Positions 1-8,709 of a stretch of 42,979 nt of DNA are shown piece after piece. A program made the position numbers and the translations under genes. Below the pieces are notes generated by a model. It ran no database searches. It saw nothing but the letters and a program-made list of their open reading frames with translations, and had not been told where the DNA came from. Numbering within the stretch: position 1 is the first letter of the stretch; the number at the start of each line of letters is the position of its first letter. Source of the DNA: Oxalobacteraceae bacterium. Its GTDB lineage: Bacteria > Pseudomonadota > Gammaproteobacteria > Burkholderiales > Burkholderiaceae_D. The stretch is taken from positions 1-42,979 of the forward strand of contig JAIZVZ010000030.1 in NCBI GenBank assembly GCA_021768485.1, written 5' to 3'.

Positions 1-98
<98 letters not shown>

Positions 99-144
99 AT
101 CGCCCCGGCATCCCTCGACAATTGCAAGCCGGTCGTCAGCGCCC

Positions 145-1017
145 TTAAAACAGCGTCAGAAACTGCTGCGCCGCAGCCGACAAACGCTGCCCTTTGAGCC
201 AGATCATCGCCACCGAGGATTGCAAATCGCACCCGGTGATTTCCATCGCATGCAGCGCCGCGCCGGCTTTGAGGCCTAATGTCGAGCGCGGCACGATGGC
301 CGCGCCCATGCCGGCCTCGACCAGAATCAGCAGCGCCGTCACATTGTCGCTCTCGCACAGCAGATCGGGCGCCAGCTTGGCCGACTGCAAGGCGTCCCAC
401 ACCATGTCATGGCAATAAATGCCGCGCTGGCGATGCATCATCATCAAGGGCAGCGCCGCCAGGTCCGATAGCGCGATACTTTCCGGCTGCGGCACATCCG
501 CCGTTTTGCGCACCACCGCCACCCACGGTTCGGTCAGCAATTCAATCATGTCGTAGCTGGCGGCGTCGACCGGCAGGCGGACGATGCCGACCTCGATGAC
601 GTGCGAGTGCAGCAATTCGAGGATGCGGTAAGTATTGCCTTCGCGCCACTGGAAACGCACATCGGGATATTGCGCATGAAATGCGCTGATGCGTTGTGGC
701 ATCAGGCTATGGCCGATGCCGGGCGGGCTGCCGATGGCCAGCGTGCCCCTGAGCCCGGCGTCGAACTCGCGGATCTCCTTGGTCGCCACGCTGACCAGGC
801 CCAGAATCTGTTCGGCGCGCTGATACAAGGCCAGACCGGCGCCGGTCAGACGCAGGCTTTTCGTATTGCGCTCGACCAGTTGCACGCCCAATTCCTGCTC
901 CAGCATCTTGAGTTGCAAACTCAGTGGTGGCTGCGCCATGTGCAAGCGCTTGGCGGCGCGGCTGATCTGGCCTTCGTCGGCAATCGCCATGAAATATTTC
1001 AATTGCCGAATATCCAT
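145..1017 (-). CDS. LysR-family transcriptional regulator
   Basis: 290 residues, the usual LysR length. Residues 1-60 form the winged helix-turn-helix (MDIRQLKYFMAIADEGQ, then SRAAKRLHMAQPPLS). The rest is the periplasmic-binding-protein-like effector domain. It is divergent from the MFS transporter gene at 1136 with a 118-base gap holding a near-ideal LysR operator, so it very probably controls that exporter and itself. The inducer cannot be read from sequence; exporter partners of this kind are often drugs, metabolites or aromatic acids. The ATG at 1017 gives the canonical N terminus. Confidence 0.92.
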   Translation of the reverse strand: MDIRQLKYFMAIADEGQISRAAKRLHMAQPPLSLQLKMLEQELGVQLVERNTKSLRLTGAGLALYQRAEQILGLVSVATKEIREFDAGLRGTLAIGSPPGIGHSLMPQRISAFHAQYPDVRFQWREGNTYRILELLHSHVIEVGIVRLPVDAASYDMIELLTEPWVAVVRKTADVPQPESIALSDLAALPLMMMHRQRGIYCHDMVWDALQSAKLAPDLLCESDNVTALLILVEAGMGAAIVPRSTLGLKAGAALHAMEITGCDLQSSVAMIWLKGQRLSAAAQQFLTLF

Positions 1018-1036
1018 TTGAACCTCTTGAGCAATA

Positions 1037-1061
1037 CATTCATATTTTTACGGTATGAATG
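1037..1061. promoter_or_regulatory. LysR-type operator in the divergent promoter region
   Basis: A perfect 8-bp inverted repeat CATTCATA / TATGAATG is separated by 9 bp. It contains the T-N11-A signature (T1043, A1055) of LysR boxes. It lies 20 bp from the LysR start and 75 bp before the exporter start, the expected place for autorepression plus activation of the divergent gene. Confidence 0.75.
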
Positions 1062-1135
1062 ACCGATAAAATGAGTATTTTCATTATAGGTGGCGGTCCC
1101 CTACACTGGCAATATCGTTCAAGAAGGAAATAACA

Positions 1136-2308
1136 ATGCGTAAATCAACTGCCTGGGTCATGGCGGCGGCGTGTGGTCTGGTCGTTGCCAACAATTACTA
1201 CAACCAGCCCTTGCTGGTCAATTTTGCCCATACATTTCACGTCAGCGAAAAAGCGGCCGGCGCCGTCTCGGCCCTGACGCAGTTTGGCTATGCACTGGGG
1301 ATGCTGGTCTTTTTACCCCTCGGCGACATGCTGGAGCGAAGAAAACTCATTACCGTGATGCTGTTGCTGGCCTGCGCGGCGCTGGTCTCGACCGCGCTGT
1401 CGCCGTCGATCGGCTGGCTGATGGTTTCCGGCTTTGCGATCGGCTTTACCAGCATCGTGCCGCAATTGCTCACGCCGTTTGCCGCGCAACTGGCCAGCCC
1501 CGAGGAACGCGGCAGCGTGGTCGGCATCGTGATGGGGGGATTGTTGACCGGCATCTTGTTGTCGAGGACGATAGCCGGCTTCGTCGGCGCCCACTGGGGA
1601 TGGCAAGCAATGTACTGGATTGCCAGCGCCATCATGGTGTGCCTGGTCTTCGTCCTCGGCTACCTGCTACCAAAGGGAAAACCGGTTTATCACGGCAATT
1701 ACATCGATCTGATGCGCTCCTTGCTGCAACTGATCAAAACCCAGCCGGTGCTGCGCGAAACCTCGCTGGTCGCCGCGCTGCAATTTGCCGCTTTCAGCGC
1801 GTTCTGGACCACGCTCGCCTTTCAGGTGCACAGCTTGCCCGGTGCATATGGCAGCGATGTCGCCGGCCTGTTCGGGATTGTCGGCGTGATCGGCGCCTGC
1901 GCCGCGCCCTATGCCGGCAAATTTTCAGATCGAAAAAGTCCGCGGCTGGCCGTCATGCTCAGCAGTATTGCGTTTGTACTCGCCTATACGATCTTCGGTA
2001 CGGGCGGCCAGTGGCTCGGCGGCCTGATCGTCGGCGTGATGTTGCTCGACCTGGGCATGCAATCGGGTCACGTCTCCAACATGACGCGCAACTTCAGCCT
2101 GAAAAGCGATGCGATGAGCCGCTTGAATACCGTCTACATGGTCACCCGCTTTCTCGGCGGCGCGCTCGGTTCGGTCGCCGGCAATTGGGCCTGGGCGCAG
2201 TGGCGCTGGACGGGCGTGTGCAGCGTCGGCATTGTGCTGTCGCTGTGTGCGATTGGGGTACAACTATATTTCGGCCGGCGCCAGGCCGTCAGCCTACCCG
2301 CCCTTTAA
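1136..2308 (+). CDS. Major facilitator superfamily exporter
   Basis: 390 residues of largely hydrophobic sequence consistent with 12 membrane helices. The N terminus has the ANNYYNQPLL motif typical of a proteobacterial MFS efflux subgroup. The loop after helix 2 contains GDMLERRK, the MFS motif A (G-D-x-x-x-R-R-K). A clear ribosome site (AAGGAAA at 1123-1129) sits 7 bases before ATG 1136. It is likely an inner-membrane proton-driven exporter controlled by the divergent LysR protein. The substrate is unknown. Confidence 0.88.
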   Translation: MRKSTAWVMAAACGLVVANNYYNQPLLVNFAHTFHVSEKAAGAVSALTQFGYALGMLVFLPLGDMLERRKLITVMLLLACAALVSTALSPSIGWLMVSGFAIGFTSIVPQLLTPFAAQLASPEERGSVVGIVMGGLLTGILLSRTIAGFVGAHWGWQAMYWIASAIMVCLVFVLGYLLPKGKPVYHGNYIDLMRSLLQLIKTQPVLRETSLVAALQFAAFSAFWTTLAFQVHSLPGAYGSDVAGLFGIVGVIGACAAPYAGKFSDRKSPRLAVMLSSIAFVLAYTIFGTGGQWLGGLIVGVMLLDLGMQSGHVSNMTRNFSLKSDAMSRLNTVYMVTRFLGGALGSVAGNWAWAQWRWTGVCSVGIVLSLCAIGVQLYFGRRQAVSLPAL

Positions 2309-2490
2309 TGCTGATCTGTTTTGTAAAATCTGGTGCGCGCCGCCATTTTGAACTTACTTTTGAGCTCACTTATGAACTCAAACCCGCGCTTGTGGGGCCG
2401 AACAGGCCATCTGCGCCGGTAAGATCGATATGTCTTGGCGCCATGCGGAAAAAGGCGCGACTTATCCCTGGCAAACGCAAGCGGATTGCG
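2309..2490. other. Convergent intergenic spacer
   Basis: 182 bases between the exporter and the DUF2141 gene. They hold an imperfect inverted repeat (TTTGAG / CTCAAA, spaced 12) near 2353-2382 that could help terminate transcription from either side. No U tract and no supported gene were seen. Confidence 0.4.
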
Positions 2491-2964
2491 CTAGTCATGC
2501 AGTTTCACAACAATCGTCTCGCCATCGACTGCCTTGATCGCCGCATCCGCAAAGGCCGGTTTGCCAAATAAGCGCGGGTTGCGGCTCAGGCCATAGGGCT
2601 CTTGCGGGATCATTCCGAGCAGCCGGTTCATTTTGCCGTCGCCATTCTTGTCCTGGAACGACATTACCGCATACTCGGGCGCATCCGGCACCGAAATCCG
2701 GATCTCCAGCTCATTTTGTGCCGGCGCTGGCCGTGGATAAACCTGGTGGAACACGGCCCGCTCTTCCCTGGGAAAGCCGTCCGCGCTGCTGAAGACATAG
2801 ACATGAATACTGCCTGTTTCAGCGATACCCTCGATTCGCACGCGCAATTCTGCGGCGAAAGCAGGCATCGCCAAAATTAAACTTGCAGCAACAAAAATTG
2901 CTCTGAAAATATTTTTGGCAGGAGTCACGATGAAAGAAATGAAATAGACGGTAAGGAAAAACAT
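2491..2964 (-). CDS. Small secreted DUF2141-type protein
   Basis: 157 residues from the chosen ATG. A signal peptide with hydrophobic core AIFVAASLILAMPAFA precedes the mature start AELRVRIEG. The mature part has the DUF2141 pattern: a beta-rich domain with SIHVYVFSS, YAVMSFQDKNGDGKMN and a late FGKPAF segment. Family members are periplasmic or secreted and of unknown function. The start is uncertain. ATG 2964 has a GAGGAG about 17 bases upstream. GTG 2928 would give a cleaner signal peptide (VTPAKNIFRA...) but has no ribosome site. A longer open frame reaches 3096. It is divergent from the siderophore receptor, so it could share the iron-controlled region. Confidence 0.8.
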   Translation of the reverse strand: MFFLTVYFISFIVTPAKNIFRAIFVAASLILAMPAFAAELRVRIEGIAETGSIHVYVFSSADGFPREERAVFHQVYPRPAPAQNELEIRISVPDAPEYAVMSFQDKNGDGKMNRLLGMIPQEPYGLSRNPRLFGKPAFADAAIKAVDGETIVVKLHD

Positions 2965-3090
2965 TATCGGCGACTGCGCAACTCCTCGCAAGGACGGCGA
3001 CGATCTTGCTATTTGGAGCGTCAAGCTCATTTCGGCAACTGCAAGCAGGCTGATGGCATGCCACAAGAACAGCTGGCGGACTTGAAAAAT

Positions 3091-3120
3091 TTGCAAGCTG
3101 GACCTCCTTGCGAATATAAT
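3091..3120 (+). promoter_or_regulatory. Sigma70 promoter of the siderophore-receptor operon
   Basis: TTGCAA at 3091-3096 and a perfect TATAAT at 3115-3120 are separated by 18 bp. Transcription would begin inside the Fur box that follows, about 40 bases before the receptor ATG. Confidence 0.7.
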
Positions 3121-3121
3121 T

Positions 3122-3140
3122 GAGAATAATTCTTATTATC
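3122..3140. promoter_or_regulatory. Fur box
   Basis: GAGAATAATTCTTATTATC matches the classic 19-bp Fur consensus (GATAATGATAATCATTATC) at 14 positions. It directly follows the -10 element, so iron-loaded Fur would block initiation. This fits the downstream receptor and PepSY genes. Confidence 0.78.
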
Positions 3141-3164
3141 AATTGCAAACCCAGGAGCCGCCCC

Positions 3165-5312
3165 ATGCCGAGCCGTATCGTCCCCTCCGCTATTCCCGTA
3201 CCGCCGCTGCGCCCGCTGGCGCTGGCCATCTCGCTTGCACTCGGCAGTTGCATGGCCCATGCCGCCGATACCGTCGCCGACACGGCCGCCGGCGACGATG
3301 CGCCGGCATTACAGGCCGTTACCGTCACCGGCGTCAAGGAACCGAGCGCCTATACGGCCCGCACGAGTGCATCGGCCAGCAAGTTCGAGCTGTCGCTACG
3401 CGAGACGCCGCAAGCGGTATCGGTCATCACGCGCGCACAGATGGATGATTTCAAGCTCGACAACGTCAACAAACTGCTGGCGCAAACCACGGGCGTGACG
3501 GTGGAAGCGGTGGAAACGGACCGCACTTATTACACGGCGCGCGGCTATGACATCACGAATTTCCAGTACGACGGCGTGGGCATCCCTTTCGTCTTCGGCA
3601 ATGTGATGAGCGACCTCGATACGGCCCTGTTCGAGCGCGTCGATATCGTGCGCGGCGCAAACGGCCTGATCTCCTCGACCGGCAATCCCTCGGCCACCGT
3701 CAATTTCGTGCGCAAGCGCCCGAGCGCCGAACTGGCCGCTTCGGCCGCCGTCAGCCTCGGCTCCTGGAATACGCGCCGGATCGATGCCGACATTTCGACC
3801 CCGCTCACGGCCGACGGCAAGGTGGCGGCACGCGTCGTCGTCGCCCACCAGGACGGCAATTCCTATCTTGACCGCTACTCGCGCCAGAAGGATCTCGCCT
3901 ACGCCATCGTCGAAGCGAAGCTGACTGCCGACACCACCCTGGACGTCGGCCACACCTATCAGAAAAACCACGCCAAAGGCGTCATGTGGGGTGCGCTGCC
4001 GCTGTGGTACTCGGACGGCACGCAAATCGACTACCCGATCTCGGCCTCGACCGCCGCCGACTGGTCGCGCTGGGATACCCTGACAAACAGCAGCTTCGCC
4101 GAACTGACGCACCGCTTCAATGAGGACTGGAGCGTGAAAACGACGCTGACCTATAACCGTGCCACGTCCGATTCCAAGCTCTTATATGTGTATGGCACGC
4201 CCGACAAAACAAGCGGCGAGGGTCTCTACAGTTACCCGTCGCGCTACAACTCGACCAACATCCAAAGTCTGGTCGACATTGCGGCGACCGGCAAATTCAC
4301 GCTCGGCGGCCGCAAGCACGACCTCAGCATGGGTCTGGGCTGGTCGAAATCGACTCTCGACGATGTTTCCAACTATGGCCGCGGCCTCAATACCGCCTTG
4401 ACGCTGGCCACCGCCTTGGACGGCTCCTACCCCGAACCCGTTTTCGACAACTCGACCGACGGCAGTTCCTATACCGACCGGCGCAAGAACGCCTTTCTGG
4501 CGGCCCGCTTCAACCTGGCCGACAATACCAAGCTGCTGGCCGGCCTGAATACGGTCAAGGCCGACAGCACCGGCGATGCTTATGGCGTCAGCCAGGCCAA
4601 ATCGCAAAGCGACACGACGCCTTACCTTGGCCTGGTCTACGATATCGATCGCAACGTATCGGCGTATGCCAGCTACACCGAAATCTTCAATCCGCAAAGC
4701 AGCATCGACGTCAATGGCCAGACCCTCGCGGCAGCCACCGGCAAGAGCCTGGAAACGGGCTTGAAGAGCCAATGGTTCGACGGCCGCCTGAATCTGTCGG
4801 CAGCCTTGTTCAAGAGCCGCCAGCAAAACGTGGCCGAGGCGGCAGGCACGACTGCCGACTTCAAGACCTATTACAAGGGCGTCAATTCGAAATCGCAGGG
4901 CATCGAGCTCGATGCCTCGGGCGAACTGGCCAGGGGCTGGCAGGCGAACGCCGGCTATTCGCAGCTGCGCATCACGGGCGATGATGGACAGGATGCGCGC
5001 ACCTTCATTCCGCGCAAGCAGTTCCATCTTGCCACCACCTACCGCGCGACCAGCCTGCCGCAACTGAAGGTGGGCGCCAACCTGAGCTGGCAAGACGCGA
5101 TTTACTACAAGGTCGACGACAGCGTGACGCTGCATCAGTCGGCCTACGCGGAACTGGCCTTGATGGCCAGTTACGAAATCAGCCGCAACGTCAGCCTGTC
5201 GCTGAACCTCAATAATGCGACAAACAAAAAGCACCTGACCAGCCTGTACTGGACCCAATCGCTGTATGCGGCCGGCCGCAATGGCAGCGCCACCCTGAGC
5301 TGGAAATACTAA
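3165..5312 (+). CDS. TonB-dependent ferrisiderophore receptor (FhuE/FpvA-like)
   Basis: 715 residues. ATG 3165 follows AGGAG at 3153-3157; the open frame runs up to 3120, but that extension has no support. The signal peptide (residues 1 to about 33) ends in SCMAHA-A. A likely TonB box is LQAVTVTG. The plug domain carries RETPQAVSVITRAQMDD, the TARGYDI segment, FERVDIVRGANGL and NPSATVNFVRKRP, typical of siderophore receptors. A 22-strand barrel follows, ending with the aromatic terminus LSWKY. It imports a ferric siderophore, probably of hydroxamate type, across the outer membrane using TonB energy. It is co-transcribed with the PepSY gene 9 bases downstream and regulated by Fur. Confidence 0.93.
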   Translation: MPSRIVPSAIPVPPLRPLALAISLALGSCMAHAADTVADTAAGDDAPALQAVTVTGVKEPSAYTARTSASASKFELSLRETPQAVSVITRAQMDDFKLDNVNKLLAQTTGVTVEAVETDRTYYTARGYDITNFQYDGVGIPFVFGNVMSDLDTALFERVDIVRGANGLISSTGNPSATVNFVRKRPSAELAASAAVSLGSWNTRRIDADISTPLTADGKVAARVVVAHQDGNSYLDRYSRQKDLAYAIVEAKLTADTTLDVGHTYQKNHAKGVMWGALPLWYSDGTQIDYPISASTAADWSRWDTLTNSSFAELTHRFNEDWSVKTTLTYNRATSDSKLLYVYGTPDKTSGEGLYSYPSRYNSTNIQSLVDIAATGKFTLGGRKHDLSMGLGWSKSTLDDVSNYGRGLNTALTLATALDGSYPEPVFDNSTDGSSYTDRRKNAFLAARFNLADNTKLLAGLNTVKADSTGDAYGVSQAKSQSDTTPYLGLVYDIDRNVSAYASYTEIFNPQSSIDVNGQTLAAATGKSLETGLKSQWFDGRLNLSAALFKSRQQNVAEAAGTTADFKTYYKGVNSKSQGIELDASGELARGWQANAGYSQLRITGDDGQDARTFIPRKQFHLATTYRATSLPQLKVGANLSWQDAIYYKVDDSVTLHQSAYAELALMASYEISRNVSLSLNLNNATNKKHLTSLYWTQSLYAAGRNGSATLSWKY

Positions 5313-5321
5313 GGGACCGCC

Positions 5322-6560
5322 ATGCGATTGCGCCCCCTCTTGGTGACGCTGCACCGCTGGTTCGGCCTGGCGGCGGCCGTGTTCCTGTTCGTCTCAGGCC
5401 TGACCGGTGCCGTCATCTCCTGGGATCACGAACTCGATGCCTGGCTCAATCCGCAACTGTTTCATGCCAACAGCGGCGTTGGCGCCGGCCCCGGAAAATC
5501 GGGACTTGAACTGGCGCGGCAAGTCGAGGCGCAGGATCGGCGCCTGCGCGTCACGTACACGCTCACCGCGCTCGAAGCGGGCCGCACGGCGCTGCTGTCG
5601 GTCGAGGCAAGGCCCGATCCGGTCACCGGCAAACCGTTCGAGCTCGGCTTCAACCAGATGGCCGTCGATCCGCTTACCGGCAAGATTCAGGGCGTGCGCC
5701 AGTGGGGCGCGGTCTCGCTGGCGCGCGAAAACCTGCTGCCCTTCCTGTACAAGCTGCATTACACCATGCATATTCCTGATGGCTGGGGCATCGAACTGGG
5801 CATCTGGTTCATGGGCATCATCGGCATCGTCTGGTTCTTCGACTGCTTCATCGCCCTGTATCTGTCGTTTCCGAACTGGCGCAGCTGGCGCAAGTCGCTG
5901 GCGTTCCGCTGGCAGCAGGGCGGGCACAAGCTGAATTTCGACTTGCACCGCTCGGGCGGCGTGTGGCTCTGGCTGTTGCTGCTGGTGCTGGCAATCACCT
6001 CGGTTTCGATGAATCTGCAAACCCAGCTCGTGCGCCCGCTGGTGGCGAAATTTTCCACGCTCAGCCCGAATGCGTTCGACCAGCGCACACCGCAGCGGCC
6101 CGAGCAAGCGATCGAGCCGCTGCTGACGCGCGAACAAGCGGTGGCGCTGGCCAGGGCCGAAGCAGCCAGGCGCGGCTGGCAACTGCCGGCCGGCGGCTTG
6201 TTTTATTCCTCGTCCTATGGTCTGTACGGCGTCGGATTTTTCGAGGCGGACAACGACCACGGCGATGGCGGCCTGGGCAACGCCTGGCTGTACTTCGACG
6301 GCCGCGACGGCAGCCCCGCCGGCGGCGTGGTGCCCGGCACGGGCAGCGCCGGCGATATTTTCCTGCAGGCGCAGTTTCCGCTGCATTCGGGACGCATATT
6401 GGGCCTGCCGGGACGCATCCTGATTTCCGCGATGGGCGTGGTGGTGGCAATGCTCAGCGCCACAGGACTGCTCATCTGGCTGCGCAAACGCCGCGCCCGC
6501 GCACTGCAAGCGCATTCGGCAGCAAAGCGCCCTGCGCGCCTTGAGCCGATCAACAGATAG
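5322..6560 (+). CDS. PepSY-associated transmembrane protein (iron-regulated, PiuB-like)
   Basis: 412 residues with ATG preceded by AAGGGA. The N terminus LLVTLHRWFGLAAAVFLFVS is the usual first helix of PepSY_TM proteins. A second helix lies near 160-185 (IWFMGIIGIVWFFDCFIALY), a third near 210-230, and a last near 365-385 before a basic tail. Periplasmic PepSY-like segments lie between them. Family members sit beside siderophore receptors and are thought to act in periplasmic or inner-membrane release or reduction of ferric siderophores. Tight spacing to the receptor makes an operon clear; the biochemical role is inferred. Confidence 0.9.
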   Translation: MRLRPLLVTLHRWFGLAAAVFLFVSGLTGAVISWDHELDAWLNPQLFHANSGVGAGPGKSGLELARQVEAQDRRLRVTYTLTALEAGRTALLSVEARPDPVTGKPFELGFNQMAVDPLTGKIQGVRQWGAVSLARENLLPFLYKLHYTMHIPDGWGIELGIWFMGIIGIVWFFDCFIALYLSFPNWRSWRKSLAFRWQQGGHKLNFDLHRSGGVWLWLLLLVLAITSVSMNLQTQLVRPLVAKFSTLSPNAFDQRTPQRPEQAIEPLLTREQAVALARAEAARRGWQLPAGGLFYSSSYGLYGVGFFEADNDHGDGGLGNAWLYFDGRDGSPAGGVVPGTGSAGDIFLQAQFPLHSGRILGLPGRILISAMGVVVAMLSATGLLIWLRKRRARALQAHSAAKRPARLEPINR

Positions 6561-6619
6561 ACAGGGCGATATCAAAAAACGCTGTGCCGGTCCTGAGCGC
6601 GCGTATCTGGCCTTGACGC

Positions 6620-7660
6620 TTACGGAGCAGGCGTTACCGTATCTTTTTTGAATTCATCGGATACCTGTCCGAGGTTGCCGGCATCCGGGAAGGCTTTTCT
6701 ATAAGCCAGGCTGGAAGAAAAATCTCTCGTATAGCTGCCGGCCGCATACGTTTTTCCCTTCGTCACGGTCGATTTGGCTTCGCCCGCGATTAATTCCAGA
6801 CGAACGTATTGTTCAGTAATCGCAATCACTTTCCATTTTGTATTTGCGATTTCCTCGCTGGCGCCGGCAACGAGCATGTTGCGCTGATAATCGAATTTGC
6901 GATAAGGGACGACGACATCGCCGACGGCGAAGCGCGGGGCAGCTTTTTGTCTGGCCGCCTCAAAATTCGAGACCGGCGCCTGCGGCCCCGTGTCCGGGCA
7001 TGCCGCAACCGGTTTTGCCCGCGCGATGTTTGCCGGCGACAAAATGTCGGTGTCGGTGCCGGTGCCTGTGTCGGCGGACGGTGGAAAAATCGAGAGATAC
7101 TTTGAACCGACCGCCACGGGCACGAAGCCGACCACGCCGCCGCCGCCGTGCGACTCGATCAGGGCAAGATTGCCTGCTTGATCTTCAAACACGCGGTTTG
7201 TTGTCCACTGACACCCGAGCCCGGGGCCGCCGTGACTGTCGCAGGAAGACGAGACCTTTATCTCGACAACGCCGTCGCTATCGATCTCGTAATCATTGCC
7301 CTTGGTGAACTCACGGCGACCGATCAGGTTTTTATCTTTATCGAGATAGTCGACCGCGAAGGCGTCTTTCGACGAGGTGCTCAGCCTGACGATGAGGATA
7401 TCGTGTACATCGGTGGCCTTGTTGGGTCTATCGGTGCTCTTATCGAATATATTTTTCCAATAATTCAAGGCCTGCACCAGCGTCTGGCGGCCCTCATAGA
7501 CGCGGTCCTTTGTTGCGTAAATGGCATTGTTGCAATAATACGCGACCGGCTTTTCGAAGATGCCGTGTTTGACGACCGTGCTTGAAATTTTCTGGTCTGT
7601 GTAAAACGAACATCCGGTCAGCAGGGATGCGATAAGAACGTAGACAAATCTATTCAGCAT
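6620..7660 (-). CDS. Lipoprotein of unknown function
   Basis: 346 residues from ATG 7660 (AAGGCG upstream). The open frame extends to 7738 without support. Residues 1-17 form a lipoprotein signal with lipobox LLTGC, so Cys17 would be lipidated. The mature part has no family I recognise. A glycine-rich stretch (ESHGGGGVVGFVPVAV) lies in the middle, then a short TGTGTDTD repeat, then a C-terminal part with VGDVVVPYRKFDY and WKVIAITEQYVRLEL that reads as a small beta-barrel or SH3-like domain. It stands alone between the PepSY gene and the diguanylate cyclase. It is predicted to sit in the cell envelope. Confidence 0.75.
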   Translation of the reverse strand: MLNRFVYVLIASLLTGCSFYTDQKISSTVVKHGIFEKPVAYYCNNAIYATKDRVYEGRQTLVQALNYWKNIFDKSTDRPNKATDVHDILIVRLSTSSKDAFAVDYLDKDKNLIGRREFTKGNDYEIDSDGVVEIKVSSSCDSHGGPGLGCQWTTNRVFEDQAGNLALIESHGGGGVVGFVPVAVGSKYLSIFPPSADTGTGTDTDILSPANIARAKPVAACPDTGPQAPVSNFEAARQKAAPRFAVGDVVVPYRKFDYQRNMLVAGASEEIANTKWKVIAITEQYVRLELIAGEAKSTVTKGKTYAAGSYTRDFSSSLAYRKAFPDAGNLGQVSDEFKKDTVTPAP

Positions 7661-7839
7661 AAACGCCTTGGTGGTGATGCAAGAGACGGGCCGGAATAAG
7701 CAAAAATATTGCGCGTGCGGCCTGCTTGATATTGGCATCGAGTTTGCTCACGCCGACGATTTGCAGATGCCGAAATCGTCGGCAGCGCCCAGTATAAGCG
7801 AAGTTGATAGCAAGAAACAGCAGACGGACCGCCGCCAGT

Positions 7840-8709
7840 TCATTCGGCAACGCCGACCACCGCCTGGTTGCGGCCGCGTCTTTTGGCCTCGTACAGTGCC
7901 GCATCGGCGGCGGCGATCAGGGCGGCGGACGACATCGGCTCGCACGGCACGACGCTGGCCACGCCGAGGCTGATCGACACATACGGCCCGCCGTCCACCG
8001 CATCGCGCGCAGCGATAGAAGAGCGGCGGTGCGCAATGCGCAACGCGGCGACATTTTTCCGCGCACGCTCGGCCAGTCCGAGCGCGACGGCCGCCGTCGT
8101 ATCGGGAAAGACCATGACGAACTCTTCGCCGCCATAGCGCGCGGCCATGTCGGCGGCGCGCTTGGCGGTTTTATTGAGCACGTGGGCAACAGCTTTCAGA
8201 CAGGCATCGCCGGCCGGATGACCGTAGGCATCATTGTAGGACTTGAAATCATCGACATCGATCAAGATCAGCGCCAGCTCATTTTTCTTGCGTTTGGCGC
8301 GTTGCCATTCGCGCGCCAGAAATTCTTCGAAATAACGACGGTTGTGAATCCCCGTCAAGACATCCTGAAACGATAACTGCGTGAGCGCTTCATTAGCCTG
8401 ACGCAATTCCCGCTCCACGCGCCGGCGCCCCTCCATCTCGGCCTCCATGCGCATCGTTGTATTGTGCAAGGCGCGATTGATTTTCCTGTTTTCATGCAAG
8501 GTGTTTTCGAGTTCGCCGGTGCGCTCGCGGACTTGTTTTTCGATCGAAAGCGCATTGTAAAATATGCCGAAATCGGAGTGCTGCGTCGTCGTGCTGCGCT
8601 CGGCATGATTCATCAGGGCCGTGATGATTTTTTTGAGGCGAGTGATTTCTTCGCGCAATTCCGGCACGCTGGCATCGGGCGGCAAATCGCCATATGGAAA
8701 TTCATTCAT
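7840..8709 (-). CDS. Diguanylate cyclase (GGDEF) with coiled-coil N terminus
   Basis: 289 residues from ATG 8709, which has AGGAG 6 bases upstream (8 residues shorter than the open frame). Residues about 15-110 are hydrophilic and helical with coiled-coil character (MRMEAEMEGRRRVERELRQA). The GGDEF domain starts at DVLTGIHNRR (near 117). The active-site loop is GGEEF at 193-197, and the inhibitory I-site RxxD (RAAD, 184-187) is exactly five residues before it. It should therefore make cyclic di-GMP and be product-inhibited. It has no membrane segment. Its start overlaps the end of the FIST gene by 8 bases, so the two are translationally coupled and probably form one signalling unit. Confidence 0.93.
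   Translation of the reverse strand: MNEFPYGDLPPDASVPELREEITRLKKIITALMNHAERSTTTQHSDFGIFYNALSIEKQVRERTGELENTLHENRKINRALHNTTMRMEAEMEGRRRVERELRQANEALTQLSFQDVLTGIHNRRYFEEFLAREWQRAKRKKNELALILIDVDDFKSYNDAYGHPAGDACLKAVAHVLNKTAKRAADMAARYGGEEFVMVFPDTTAAVALGLAERARKNVAALRIAHRRSSIAARDAVDGGPYVSISLGVASVVPCEPMSSAALIAAADAALYEAKRRGRNQAVVGVAE

Noticed and set aside
1171-2571. A 466-codon alternative frame over the MFS exporter
   Set aside because: The exporter frame has membrane helices and a ribosome site; the other frame is Arg-rich with no hydrophobic segments.
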